Made by a program: the position numbers and the translations under genes. Below are positions 53,420 to 64,000 of a stretch of DNA of 64,000 nucleotides, in pieces (the first letter of the stretch is position 1; each line of letters opens with the position of its first letter). Origin of the DNA: Bidens hawaiensis (Eukaryota; Streptophyta; Magnoliopsida; Asterales; Asteraceae); the NCBI GenBank assembly GCA_021521415.1, contig JAIQDT010001651.1, positions 372,001 through 436,000 on the forward strand. The letters run 5' to 3'. Under the pieces are notes generated by a model. It ran no database searches. It saw nothing but the letters and a program-made list of their open reading frames with translations, and had not been told where the DNA came from.

Positions 53420-53898
53420 TGGGCGTCGCTGATCGATACGAGATCCGCACGAGGTCTAGGAGTGCGGAATCCTCCTAGACTCGTTTAATGGTGTAAAAGA
53501 CGAAGAACACGATTACACACAAACAAATACACGAACAAATACACGAATGGAATAACGAATCTGCAGATCCTTTATATAATAACCAAACCACGTTACAAAC
53601 CGAACAAAAACAAAGACATGGCCGACCTGAGGTGAGCTCTACCTCGGGCCGTCCCACACGAATCTACCTCTCTGTTTCTCTCTAAACAATTGAACTGAAA
53701 CACAAAACACTCAAACTTTCTGGATACTAAACCCTAAACAAGACACATATATATATATAGATAACCAACTTCGCGGGATTAGGCTTGGGCCTGTAGGCGA
53801 AGTTGTTTTAACTTCGCCTATGGCGAAGTTGTTCTAACTTCGCCACTTCGTCTCTGCTGGTCAGAATTGCATAGCGACGGTCACAAAATGCACCAACA
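53420..53898 (-). repeat. Copia LTR with adjacent polypurine tract (left LTR of assembly D)
   Basis: About 479 bp. The right end GCACCAACA is followed by GACTCCCCTTT (53899-53909), which on the minus strand is a polypurine tract AAAGGGGAGTC, so this is a minus-strand 3' LTR. It holds AACTTCGCC/GGCGAAGTT words (53770-53845) and then, in the sense direction, a TATATATA box (about 53748-53759). The TG start at 53420 is approximate. It differs clearly from the right LTR at 55156-55557. Confidence 0.65.
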
Positions 53899-53909
53899 GA
53901 CTCCCCTTT
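53899..53909 (-). other. Polypurine tract of assembly D (second copy near 53971-53981)
   Basis: GACTCCCCTTT, with a second GCACCAACAGACACCCCCTT about 70 bp away. LTR end plus polypurine tract is thus partly duplicated. Confidence 0.7.
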
Positions 53910-53981
53910 GACCGTTGCTCTCGATTCTAACAAACACAAAAGATCATCTGTTACAAAACATGCACCAACAGACACCCCCTT

Positions 53982-55140
53982 AACTGATGATCTTCTGTTT
54001 TCTTCTTTTAGTAGCACTCGATTGCACTGTGATCTTCAAACTTGAACTTCACATATACATGCAACATCCATCCTATCTTCAACCAGCCGTGTCTGAAACT
54101 GTCTTGTAGCTCCACAAATCTACCAATCACCCGGCGTCTTCCATATCAAATCTCCCCTTCAGTGTAAGCTCCTCCGACTATATCAATCGAGATCTTTGAC
54201 ATGCATCCCCATACCTAATTGATCATCTTAACAAATCACGTGAAGTCCTTCTAACTTCACCAACACGTGAAGTTGTGCTCCCTTCACAACTTCACCAACA
54301 CGTCGGAATTGTATAATAAGATAAGGTTCAATCTTCAACTATTTCAACATCAAGTGATCAATTTCATCACAAAACCACCTTGACAGAATCTAACACACAT
54401 GACCATTAATTAATCCGAAGCATCTTCAATCACCAGGGATAACGATCAAGAACATAAACAAGTTAATTCCCGATTAAATCCAACTTGTTCCAAAATCGTA
54501 ACAGGATCCAATTCTCGAACGCCTTGAAAATAACATAAATAATATGCTCTGACCGCAATCCAGTAATGACGAAAACCGGAACAAAATTTGACTTTCTTCA
54601 GTTGGTCAACCTCGAACAACAACAATTTCTTTACCCAAAAACACCCAAATATGTGTCAATATCCAGTTTCAATCAATATCCCATTCACAACTTCAACTCC
54701 ATATCCAGAGTTGACCCGTATTTGTTCACACGTAAGACCAAGAGATACCAAGTTTCACTCGTTGCCGGAACAACGTCTTCGGTCTCACAATAATCGTGTA
54801 CACCTGGCCATTCGGACGAAAACTCCAAACAATTTTTTTTTTTTTTTTTAACATCGCCAAAAGTCAACTTCGCCTAAAAGTCAACTTCGCCCAAAAGTCA
54901 ACTTCGCCTAAAAGTCAACTTCGCCCCTCATTAACTTCGCCTGGCTATAACTTCGCCTGGCTTTAACTTCGCCTGCCTTTAACTTCGCCACCTACTAACT
55001 TCGCCAAAACCCTAAAATTTTAGCGACAACTTCTCCTAAACCCAATAACTTCGCCTGCGCCGGCTGTTCGGCCAAAAACACATCAGAAACGTGCCAGAAA
55101 CACCAAAACGCAGATCTCGAACGATAGCATAAGTGACTAA
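53982..55140 (-). other. Non-coding interior of assembly D with AACTTCGCC array
   Basis: No gag or pol. Between 54856 and 55057 there are ten exact AACTTCGCC 9-mers, four of them in GTCAACTTCGCC units spaced about 18 bp. A poly-T run (about 54832-54849) precedes the array. The interior is about 1.2 kb, too short for a coding element. Confidence 0.7.
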
Positions 55141-55153
55141 GGCTCTGATACCA
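55141..55153 (-). other. Primer binding site of assembly D (initiator Met tRNA)
   Basis: Minus strand TGGTATCAGAGCC, 2 nt from the LTR beginning at 55156. Confidence 0.93.
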
Positions 55154-55155
55154 AT

Positions 55156-55557
55156 TGTAGGTTCCCAGCCGGATCTACACAAGAATATCTCGTAGCACGA
55201 GGGTGCGGAATCCCCACGTAATACGATACGAGCGTAAGATATATGATACGTGAAGCAAACACACGTTACAATACTAATAAACACGATTGTATTGCAACAC
55301 TTCAACATGTGATCTCAATTATCACTTACACGTTCTGAAAAACTTAACCAAAACCAAGCCGAAGTGAGGTTTAAATAACCTCGACAACTTCGCCTAACAT
55401 ACTAGGCGAAGTTGTCACAACTTCGCTTGTCACCAAGTTCGCCTACATCCCAGGCGAACTTGTGTAATACAATATTCAAACCAAAACAAACTATCTAACA
55501 CGATTACAGACACATACAAAACACGAGATACTGAAATACTGACATTATGCACAAACA
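55156..55557 (-). repeat. Copia LTR with adjacent primer site (right, 5' LTR of assembly D)
   Basis: About 402 bp, TGTAGGTTCCCAGCC...GCACAAACA, close kin of the solo LTR at 4028-4427. On the minus strand paired GGCGAAGTT/AACTTCGCC words precede TATTTAAA (about 55368-55375). No TSD matches the left end of D. Confidence 0.85.
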
Positions 55558-56237
55558 ATAACACCTTCCAATCATCACAATCATCCATGTTATCATCCTT
55601 GCAACAATCAATGAACCTATTCAAGATCAATATGCAAGGCTAAACCATTTCAGGTAGGGTTTGCATATAAACTGATTATTCTTATGAACATTACATGTAT
55701 TGGGACTTTGTTTTGATTAATCTTTTGGTTGTTTGACTATATATGTTTATTGGAATTGATTAAACAGTTGTGTTTTTGGGAATTTCATTTATTCTCAATT
55801 ATTTGGTTTGTGTTCATAAACATTTAGGATTAAGTTTTTGTCGTCATTGAACTGTTGACCATTAATCATTGGTAGATGCTAAGTTTTATATTAATGAACT
55901 GGTAATTAAGTAGACCATGTTCAGTTGTGTCAATTCTTCGCATTAAGTTCTATGAATCATCATAACCAAACTACTGCGTCTAGTAATCATTTATCTATTC
56001 TAATACACGAATCATGTATATGTGATTTCCCGATTTGTATAAATTATTGTCAGTCAGTTTATTGCATATCCCGAACCTGAAGTGTAGTCAATGTTTTCTT
56101 AATTTTTTTATAACCAAATTAATTTCCAAACCGCTTGACATCGTCTGTCCGTTTAGTTTAATAATTTCATAAATTATGAGTTTGATTAGCACTTTCCACT
56201 TGGCATCGCCTGTACGTTTAGTTTAATAATATCCAAA
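55558..56237. other. LTR-like debris, inverted relative to 49600-50060
   Basis: AT-rich and non-coding. The stretch 56050-56230 reads, in reverse complement, like 49600-49780 (shared GATGTCAAGCGGTTTG and AGTGGAAAGTGCTAA). It ends abruptly where the Tekay-like LTR starts. Confidence 0.55.
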
Positions 56238-57895
56238 TGTCACAACCCAAACCGCAACCTAGGTGCATGACACATATGTTGGTACCACATTTGTAAATAT
56301 ATCAGAGTTACGTTTTAAAGCGGAAGTCTATATAAACATGTGGATTTTAAAATACAATATTTACATACATAATAGACGAGATTAAAAGTTCCCGTTTAAT
56401 GTTTTAAGGATTACTTGTTTTAATTACAAAACCACCATTCATATTATAAGTTTAACAAAAATGATCCGAGCCATCGGATATCTTAAGCACTTCGCCATCC
56501 CAAGTCCTAACCTTGATCACCTGCAAATTGTTTAAAAATACGTCAGCAACGCATGCTGGTGAATATGTTGACGCTAAAAATATTTTCTTTTACTTGATCA
56601 CCCCTCGAGACTACGTAGGTCTCGGCCCATCATGGCTTAGGAATAACCAAGTTAAAACAACACAATTATAAACTCGAGTATCTACACAAAATATCCCAGC
56701 AAACACCGCAGCGTTCGATATAGTTATGTACCCTTATGTATAAACATGGTCATTAACTCCCCGCAGGCAAGCATCAATATAACCAGGTGTGGTGTGCCCA
56801 CCACATATGTAAGGATCCATACAAACGTATACTACGTCCTGAGGGCTAGGCTTATACTCTTGTTTATAAATGTTTTAGAGACACATAGTCTCATGTAAAC
56901 CTTTTCATTTAAACATGTTTGACTCGTTTAAAACAAGTTTGCAAAGTTTGGGGCGTATTCACCTTTTTTATTTGGATCGGCTTTAATACACCGTCCGAGG
57001 GTCTTTCCCGTTGCTATCTCGCACCTATAGTACGAGTATAACCTTTTGTTAGTCGGATATACAATCCGGCTTAAGATCTTTAGTCTTTTTATAATCTTTA
57101 CCTCGATTATTTTCCTTTGTGAACCTTTAGTTCAAATCTCTTTTTCTTTACTTTAAAACCTTTAGTTAAAAAGTATTCTTTTCTTTCTATAAATTAAAAG
57201 TATTTCTTTTAACTTGTTTTCTTTTATAAGACAACCTTAGTTAAATCTTTTATTCTTTAAAACCATACGTTTCTTCTTCTCTAAGAAACGTATACTTTTT
57301 TTTTCTTTATTATTTAAGAATAGTTATTTTTGCTTAAATTATATTCTATAACAAAGAATCATATATATAACCACGCATATATATTTATATAGATATTCAT
57401 AATTCTATCTTTTCTTTTCTTTGTTATATTTTCTTTTATTTATCAAGGTATCGAGTATAACCTCGACTTTAGGTTGTAAGCCTTTTCAATATTTTATTAT
57501 TATGCTATTCGGGCATTATGCCTACCTTTGTTAGCTTATGAAACCCTATAAAATCGAGCAGCACTTCAACGCCGCTTTGCCTTCTTTTTCTTCTTGATCA
57601 AACACCTTACCTTCGACAGTTCTTTCTTGGCATGAAACACGAGGTATCAACACTTCTCCAACTTTGGCGCGCTTAACGAGGTGATTCGTCGAGACGTCGA
57701 GATGGTAACTCCTTCTTGGTTAGAACGACGACGGTATATGGCACGCACTTCAAAGAAATCGGGAAACGAAAATATCGAGTATTAGGACACGCTTTTCGAG
57801 GTGGATCGAGGGTATGATTATTGGGTTCTAGAGAGAAGTTAAAGAGAGAAGTGTATGTGAATTTTGGTGTGCAAAATGAGAGAGCCCGACCTTCC

Positions 57896-57903
57896 TATGT
57901 ATA
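57896..57903 (-). promoter_or_regulatory. LTR TATA-like box of the chromovirus
   Basis: TATACATA inside the palindrome CCTATACATAGG, just after the CACGTG/ATCGCG word cluster in the sense direction. Confidence 0.4.
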
Positions 57904-57999
57904 GGAAAAATTAGGAGGGGCATCGCGATACGCGATGACCTTCTTTGCCACTCGTCGTGTATCGCGACGTAGCTCAGTATCGTCACCATCTAGACCTGC

Positions 58000-58083
58000 C
58001 ACGTGGCGCCACGTGGCACCACATGGCAGGCGTTGTGCCACGTGTTGACACGTGGCGACACGTGGCGGACGTGCTGCCACGTG
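58000..58083 (-). promoter_or_regulatory. Cluster of six CACGTG (G-box) sites in the chromovirus LTR
   Basis: Six CACGTG cores in 84 bp, most as CCACGTGGC or ACACGTGGC, flanked by ATCGCG-type palindromes (57923-57938, 57961-57967, 58127-58142). G-boxes are bound by plant bZIP and bHLH factors and mediate abscisic-acid and light responses; whether they act here is unknown. Confidence 0.75.
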
Positions 58084-58286
58084 TGGACATTTGGCACACC
58101 ACGTTCTTTGTTTGTCAGACAATCCATCGCGATACGCGATGGGTTTCTCTTCTGATCCATCGCGTTTCGCAATGGGTCAGGAAAACAAAATTTTTATTTT
58201 TGACCCTAAGGTTTAGAATTTGACATTTTTGGTACCTTGAATTTGGAAACTTGGTATTTTGAACCCGAAACTTCCACGATGTTACA

Positions 58287-58299
58287 TCCTCTCCACCTT
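58287..58299 (-). other. Polypurine tract of the chromovirus
   Basis: Minus strand AAGGTGGAGAGGA directly before the LTR start TGTAACATC. Confidence 0.75.
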
Positions 58300-58329
58300 G
58301 AAATAAAGCTCGTGCTCGAGATTGCTTCT

Positions 58330-61300
58330 TTAGAATAAGTGGGGGTATTTCTTCTTCATTTTGGATTCGAGTTCCCAAGTATATTCGGGACCTCTTCGTG
58401 AGTCCCACTGTACTTTTACAATTTTCAACGTTCGTCTTTTTAATTTCTTTGTCTTTGTATCTTCAATTTGAATTGGTTACTCTACGAATTTTAAGTTTTC
58501 ATTTAAATATACATCTTTTAAGGACATAGACAAAGATTCTTCAGCTAAACATTTGCGCAGATTAGAGACGTTGAATATATCGTGTATCCCTTGCATTTCC
58601 TCGGTTAGTCGCAATCGGTATACAACAGTACCAATTCGTTCAAGTACCTTGAAGGGTCCAACGAATCGAGGAATTAACTTTCCTTTCTTTCCGAAGCGAA
58701 CTACGCCTTTCCACGGCGAGACTTTCAAAAGAACTTTGTCACCAACGTTGAATTCTAACGGCTTACGACGGACATCGGAATAACTCTTTTGGCGATCACG
58801 TGCCATCTTAAGTCGTTCGCGGATTTGTAGAACTTTGTCGATGGTTTCTTGGACTATCTCGGGTTCAGATAATTGATTATCTCCGGTTTCAGACCAGCAC
58901 ACGGGCGTTCTACATTTGCGACCGTACAAGGCCTCAAATGGTGCGGCTTAAATACTTGTGTGATAGCTATTGTTGTACGAAAATTCCATTAGGGGTAAGT
59001 GGTCGTCCCAACTTCCACCTAAGTCTATTACACAAGCACGGAGCTTGTCTTCCAACGTTTGAATTTCCTTTCGATTTGCCCATCAATCTGTGGATGATAG
59101 GCGGTGCTAAGGTTTAGCTTTGTGCCTTACGCTTGTTGGAAGCTTTTCCAAAAATGAGACATAAAACGACTGTCTCGATCAGAGATTATAGACAACGGTA
59201 CTCCATGCAAAGCAACGATGTTGTTCACATAAAACGCGCGCTAATATATCTATTGAGTATGATTCGTTGATGGGTATGAAGTGTGCGGATTTTGTTAGCC
59301 TATCCACGATAACCCAGATAGCATTATGTTGTCGAGTCATTTTAGGGAGTTTTGTGATGAAATTCATGGGTTATTAACACCCACTTCCAAACGGGAAGTT
59401 CGGGTTGCTAGAGCAATCCCGATGGCTTTTGGTGTTCAGCATTGACTTTTAAACATGTTAGACATTTTTCAACATGCGAAGCGATGTCCTTTTTCATCCC
59501 ATTCCATAAATAGTTCGGTTTGAGATTTTGGTACATTTTGTCACTGCCGGGGTGCATCATGTACTTGGACTTGTGAGCTTCATTCATAATTTTCTCACGC
59601 AAGTCTCCAACGACTGGTACCCAAATCCCGTTTCCCATTCTACGTATACCATCGTCACCCTTGACTAACGAGTTAATGGTGTCATTACGTTTTTCGTCGG
59701 AGATCTTATTTTCATTGATCGCTTAAACTTGAGCGGATTTGAATTGTTCGATGCGATCAATTTGGAGTTCTAATCTTAATGCACGGACTCTTCTTGGCTT
59801 TTCATGTTCCTTACGACTTAAGGCGTCGGCCACAACGTTGGCTTTGTCTTCATGATATACGAGTCCACAGTCGTAGTCGTTTAGAGTTTCCATCTAGCGT
59901 CGTTGTCGCATGTTAAGCTCTTTTTGCTCGAAAATATGTTTCAAACTCTTGTGATCAGTATACACGATAAATCTTACTCCATAGAGATAGTGCCTCCATA
60001 TCTTTAATGCAAAGATTATGGCGCCTAACTCTAGATCGTGAATTGTATAGTTCTTTTCGTGCACCTTGAGTTGACGATAGGCCTAAGCGATCACTTTCTT
60101 TCGTTGCATTAGTACGCATCCCAAACCGGAATGAGACAAGTCACTAAAGACAATGAAGTCTTCGGTACCTTCTGGTAAAGCCAGTATAAGTGCTTGAGTA
60201 AGATTTTGTTTGAGTATATCCAACGCCTCTTGTTGTTTAGTTCCCCATTCATACTTGACGTGTTTGCGAGTTAGAGAAGTTAGGGGAACGGCTATACGAG
60301 AAAAGTTTTCAATGACCTACGCTAATAGCCATCCAAACCTAAGAAACTTCGAATATCGGTTGGCGACTTTGGAATTTCCCACTTAGAGATAGCTTCAATC
60401 TTAGCGGGCTCCACTTGAATACCATTGACGTTGATGATGTGACCAAGAAATTGTACTACGTGCAACCAGAATTCGCATTTCGAGAACTTGGCATACAACT
60501 TCTTGGTTCTAAGTATTTCAAGTAAAGTTCGGAGATGGTTTTCATGATCATCCTTAGACTTAGAATAAATAAGTATGTCATCGATGAATACGATAACAAA
60601 TTTATCTAAGTAAGGCTTGTAGATTCGATTCATCATATCCATGAACGCGGGTGGCGCATTAGTGAGTCCAAATGGCATAATGGTGAACTCATGATGGCCA
60701 TACCTTGTTCGAAATGAGGTTTTCGGAATATCTTCGGATTGTACTTTGAGTTGATGGTAACCAGAACGAAGATCGATTTTGGAAAAGAAGCTTGCGCCTT
60801 AAAGTTGGTCAAAGATATCATCGATTCGAGGGAGTAGATAATGGTTCTTGATTGTTACTTTGTTCAACGCTCGATAGTCGATACACATACGCATGGATCC
60901 ATTCTTCTTCTTGACGAAAAGTATCGGCGCTCCCCATGGTGATGAACTCGGTCGAATGAAGCATTTCTCAATAAGCTCGTCGAGTTGTTTCTTTAATTCC
61001 TTCATCTCAGTTGGCACTAAGAGATACGGTGCTTTGGCGATCGGAGTAGTACCGGGAATGATATCGATCCTAAACTCTACTTCACGATCGGGAGGGATTC
61101 CAGGAAGTTTGTTGGGAAAAACATCAGCAAAGTCGGAGACAATGGGTATGTTCTTGATTTCCTTTGGTTTGGATTCTTCGGTGACGTAGGCCATGAATGC
61201 TAAGCATCCTTGATTCAAACATTTGTTAGCCCTAATCATGGAAATTATGCTAACTTGACCAGCGTCTTTGTCCCCTTCAATTCGAATAGTTCGTTTATTA

Positions 61301-61700
61301 GGGGCTTGAAGTTCGACGGTTTTGCTATTACAAATGATACGAGCATGATTGTTGGATAACCAGTCCATAACAAGTACAATATCAAAACCAGCAAGAGCCA
61401 TTGGTAACAATTGAATCGGTAGATTATAACCAGCTAAAAGAATTTTTCCGTTTTCAAAGGCTTCGGAGATTTTGACTATTTCGCCTCTAGCAGTCTCGAC
61501 GCTTAGAGTTTTATTTAGTTTTGTTAAAGGTTCGTTTAATAGACTACAAAAGTTATAATTTATAAAACTTAATTAGCACCTGAATCAAACAAAACTCTAG
61601 AATAGGTGTCATTGACTAGAAACATACCGGTGATGGTTTCTGGCATGTCAGCAGCCTTTTTAATGTCAAGGACGAAGACTCTTGCATTGCCCTTCTTGGC
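58330..61700 (-). pseudogene. Ty3/gypsy Tekay-like pol (protease, RT, RNase H, integrase, chromodomain), broken
   Basis: Minus strand, domains in gypsy order. Protease VLFDSGAN (about 61575-61600). RT from about 61150 with [30 protein letters not shown] and CIDYRALN, then motifs [17 protein letters not shown] and FIDDILIYS (60550-60680). RNase H region 59640-60320 with stops. Integrase zinc motif ending CLTCLK (59408-59638), integrase core fragments (59179-59367: FITKLP, WVIVDRLTKSAHFIP), and integrase C-terminus (58477-58929: [40 protein letters not shown]). After a stop at 58477 comes a chromodomain with WDSRRGPEYTWE and ending YPHLF at 58330. Integrase before a chromodomain places it among chromoviruses, which often target heterochromatin. 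Many stops and frame changes; dead. Confidence 0.9.
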
Positions 61701-62871
61701 TTGACCGCTTCCACCCGCACCACCAGTCGCGGGTTTGTTCTTGGGGCACTCAAAGCTCTAATGCCTTATTTCATTACAGTTGTAGCAAGTCATGTTCTTT
61801 TCCAACAATCGGCGTTGTGTGGCCTGGTCAATGACATGATTCACATACAGTTACGATCGAAGACAGAGCATAACGAAATTGCCCCCTGTGGTATTTTTCT
61901 ACATGTCTTGCAAAATGGGGCGTTTGAATTGAATCCAGTTCGGTTTTGGTTTATACTTTTGCCCTTGAATCGGGCGCTTCCTCCAGTTTTTCTTTGGTTG
62001 TTGGTGTACACAGCCTTTTTGTCTTCTTCCTTATTGCGGACAAGTCCACCCATAAGATAACCAACTAACTCCATCGCGGAGTTGGCGGTTTGAGGGAGAT
62101 GAGACCTCACCATGTCGCGGATTTCCCGCGGCAATCTCCATATATAGCGTGTCACTTTGCTGGACTCAGGGTTAACCAGCTAGGGAACAAGGCGACATTA
62201 CTCATGAAACTTGGTTTTATGTTCGTAGAGGTTAGTTCCTATGACCTTATGATTAAGAAATTTAGTTTGAATTTGGTCGGTCTCATGCATCGGACAGAAT
62301 TTTGCCATCAACATCTCCTTGAGTTTTTCCCTGACAGATTGTACATTACTTGTCGACCTTTGCTTAAAATCAGCGTATTCCACCATTCTAATGCTTCGCC
62401 CTTGAACATTTTGGAAGAATAATGAATCTTCTCTTGATCTGAACATTTGCTTATGATTACTATCAATTCCATCTCCTCTATCCATCTAACAGTCGTAATA
62501 GCTCCCTTGTCTCCATGAAATTCCTTAGGTCCAAAATACTTAAAGTCTTTGAACGAACAACCATCTATTTTTAGTTTCTTAAACTCTTGTCTAACTTCAC
62601 CATCAGCATTGGACTCATGAACACTTTCTAAGTGAGATGGTTTCGAGCAAGATTTAACGGATTTTCGGGATGGTTCAACGAATTGAGATTTTCTATATTG
62701 TGATCTTGCTATTGATTCATTTCTCACATCCTCTTTTATCTTTTGTTGGATTTGGTTCATATATTTATCGGGAATTTTCTATTCTTGATCTCTCTCATGA
62801 TCTTTTCCTTTTTCTTTTCTATTATCAGCTTCTTTTCGAGGAGCTTCAATGTTGTTACTTTGTTGAGACAT
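61701..62871 (-). pseudogene. Ty3/gypsy Tekay-like gag, broken
   Basis: Minus-strand gag starting at ATG 62871 (MSQQSNNIEA), with a TAG after about 30 codons. The core gag domain follows in 62308-62760: FKYFGPKEFHG, TTVRWIEEMELIV and GEALEWWNTLI, typical of the Retrotrans_gag fold. A basic linker and decayed zinc motifs lie near 61760-61900 (CKTC, then CYNCNEIRH with a stop before the last Cys). It precedes pol in the same orientation. Function would be particle assembly; this copy is non-functional. Confidence 0.82.
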
Positions 62872-62951
62872 TTTCTTTCTTTATCACGTTTTTTTTCTTT
62901 TTAACTGAAATATAACAAATTTCTTTTCTTAAAACACACTTTTTATTTATG

Positions 62952-62992
<41 letters not shown>

Positions 62993-63298
62993 TTTTTACA
63001 ACATTCATATGTATATCGTTTACTCGATATATATATGTACCTATCCTTATTTATACACATTACACATAAAACCAAAGTTAAATTTAAACACAACTATTCA
63101 ACACACAACTTTCACCCTCCCTTCATATATTTAATCCTTGATAAACTTCTTCACCATTTTAGTCATCTTATTGCATTTTCTTAGAAGTTTTTCTCCCATC
63201 TTCTTCTTCTTCTTCTTTCCATCCACTGCTATCTTCTTTCTAAGGTCATCGGTTTCATGCAAGGCTTGGTCCAAATACTCCTCTTGTGATTGTGGGAT
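62872..63298. other. AT-rich spacer with (TA)n and (CTT)n runs
   Basis: No coding potential. (TA)n about 62954-62988, (TTC)n about 63201-63218, otherwise plain AT-rich sequence upstream of the chromovirus gag. Confidence 0.7.
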
Positions 63299-64000
63299 CT
63301 ATTTTAGGTATCCATACTTTGGTGGCGGATCACGGTATCCCATCATGACCACGTCGTAGTGGTTCCTTGGGTCTGGGTATGGCGATGATGTCACGTCGGA
63401 CGGATAATGGAAGAAAGCTTCGACAATCTCATTCTGCTCACGAATTTCATTTGCTTGATCTTCAATTGATGGGATCTCGCCTTGGTATGGTGGGAAGCTT
63501 GATGATTCTTTGTTATTGAGTTCCTCGAGATATTGCACATAAGGATCAACGAAGCTATAACTTGGATTTTGGTGGGAGAACGTCTCTTCCATCGGTGTTG
63601 TCACTTCATTGGGGTTTTCTGGGTACTCTTCCTCAGGTTCTTCTTCAGATTCTTCTTCCGGATCCTCTTCTTCCTCAGGGTCCTCTTTATCCATTAGTTG
63701 GCCAGTCTCCTTCACTATCGATGGAATGCGAAAACTTTCATATGGCATCATGACTCACATTTTAGACTTACGGGACGGTCCTTCACCGTTGGGGCAAGAA
63801 TCAACAGAGTCAAAAGCAGAGGTTCCGGTGTTCCATCTACGTTGGTCAAAATGGCATTGCATCCAATCAGACGAGTCGTACATAGGTTCCTCCTTGATTG
63901 GATGGTTGGAGAGGAAAGTGTATGATGGGTGAGGATTTGGTGGTAGGTATGTCGGAGCCCCAGATGGGTAATATGGCGGAATCTCAGATGGTTTATATGT
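63299..64000 (-). pseudogene. Unrecognised acidic, proline-rich ORF upstream of the chromovirus gag (runs off the window)
   Basis: Not recognised. On the minus strand the frame enters from the right edge and stays open to a stop at 63299, except for one TGA at about 63757-63759 (...RKSKM, stop, VMMPYESF...). The product is rich in Pro, Tyr and Ser at the start (SEIPPYYPSG, MYDSSDWMQCHF), then has a Glu/Asp/Pro tract (DKEDPEEEEDPEEESEEE), and ends with repeated PYPDPRNHYD and GYRDPPPKYGY motifs. It shows no signal peptide, zinc motif or known domain. It lies about 430 bp upstream of gag in the same orientation, where ordinary Tekay elements have only a leader. It could be an additional element ORF, a captured host fragment or unrelated debris. 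Confidence 0.45.

Larger units (their letters stand above)
56238..58286 (-). repeat. 3' LTR of the Tekay-like chromovirus (2,049 bp)
   Basis: Plus-strand ends TGTCACAACCC...GATGTTACA. On the minus strand it starts TGTAACATC immediately after a polypurine tract (58287-58299) that follows the chromodomain stop by about 30 bp. In its sense-direction upstream part it carries ATCGCGATACGCGAT-like palindromes and six CACGTG boxes, then a TATACATA box. Confidence 0.85.

Noticed and set aside
57895..58408. Overlapping His/Arg/Val-rich ORFs on both strands near 58 kb
   Set aside because: Produced by the GC-rich CACGTG and ATCGCG repeats in the chromovirus LTR. Both strands and several frames are open, which is typical of low-complexity DNA.
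1..64000. A host single-copy gene hidden among the repeats
   Set aside because: Every stretch with sustained coding signal maps to gag, pol or the post-pol gene of an LTR element. The one unexplained ORF (63299-64000) sits in the leader position of a gypsy element.

Overview
This window is repeat-dense nuclear DNA of a flowering plant. I found no single-copy cellular gene, rRNA or tRNA gene, and no bacterial signal. Every coding stretch I recognise belongs to an LTR retrotransposon. They are Ty1/copia elements of Sirevirus-like build (large gag with two CCHC knuckles, initiator-Met-tRNA primer site, repeated polypurine tracts, a long extra gene after pol), a Ty3/gypsy chromovirus of Tekay/Del type, and Athila-like Ty3/gypsy debris. 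A eudicot with a large genome, possibly Asteraceae, is a guess from general resemblance only. Layout: 1-2735 is the minus-strand remnant of a copia element (C). From about 2736 a degenerate plus-strand copia element (H) begins in its gag. Its pol is broken by a 400-bp minus-strand solo LTR (4028-4427, TSD tcact) and then split at 4916 by a complete copia element A (4917-37688, TSD aggga). A carries a 3-kb gypsy-type solo LTR (14508-17546, TSD tataa). Its 3' LTR is split by a third copia element, B (22710-37493, minus strand, TSD ctttc). H pol resumes at 37689 and H ends with an LTR near 47664. The order of events is therefore H, then A, then B, and decay follows it: H is badly broken, A has scattered lesions, and B has intact gag and pol with LTRs differing at only 4 of 460 positions. 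From 48.5 to 53.4 kb lies minus-strand Athila-like debris with internal insertions and a 365-bp direct duplication. From 53.4 to 55.6 kb is a minus-strand LTR/primer-site/polypurine-tract assembly (D) without coding capacity. From 56.2 kb to the end is a minus-strand Tekay-like chromovirus: 2-kb LTR, chromodomain, integrase, RT, protease, gag, then an unrecognised acidic ORF. The main point of interest is the region after pol in H, A and B. All three carry a related long gene in the sense orientation (about 960 codons in B). In all three the gene is preceded by a TATA box, a roughly 100-nt non-coding first exon, a GT donor, and an AG acceptor that ends 2-5 nt before an ATG starting Met-Ala-Asp/Glu. 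In each element, family-specific short CG-containing words (TTCGATCGAA in B, TTCGCTA/TTCGTTA in A, CCGRGYA-type in H) cluster upstream of both the LTR TATA box and this internal TATA box. This suggests a second, internal, spliced transcription unit placed like a retroviral env gene and sharing control sequences with the LTR. It is inferred from sequence alone and needs transcript data.
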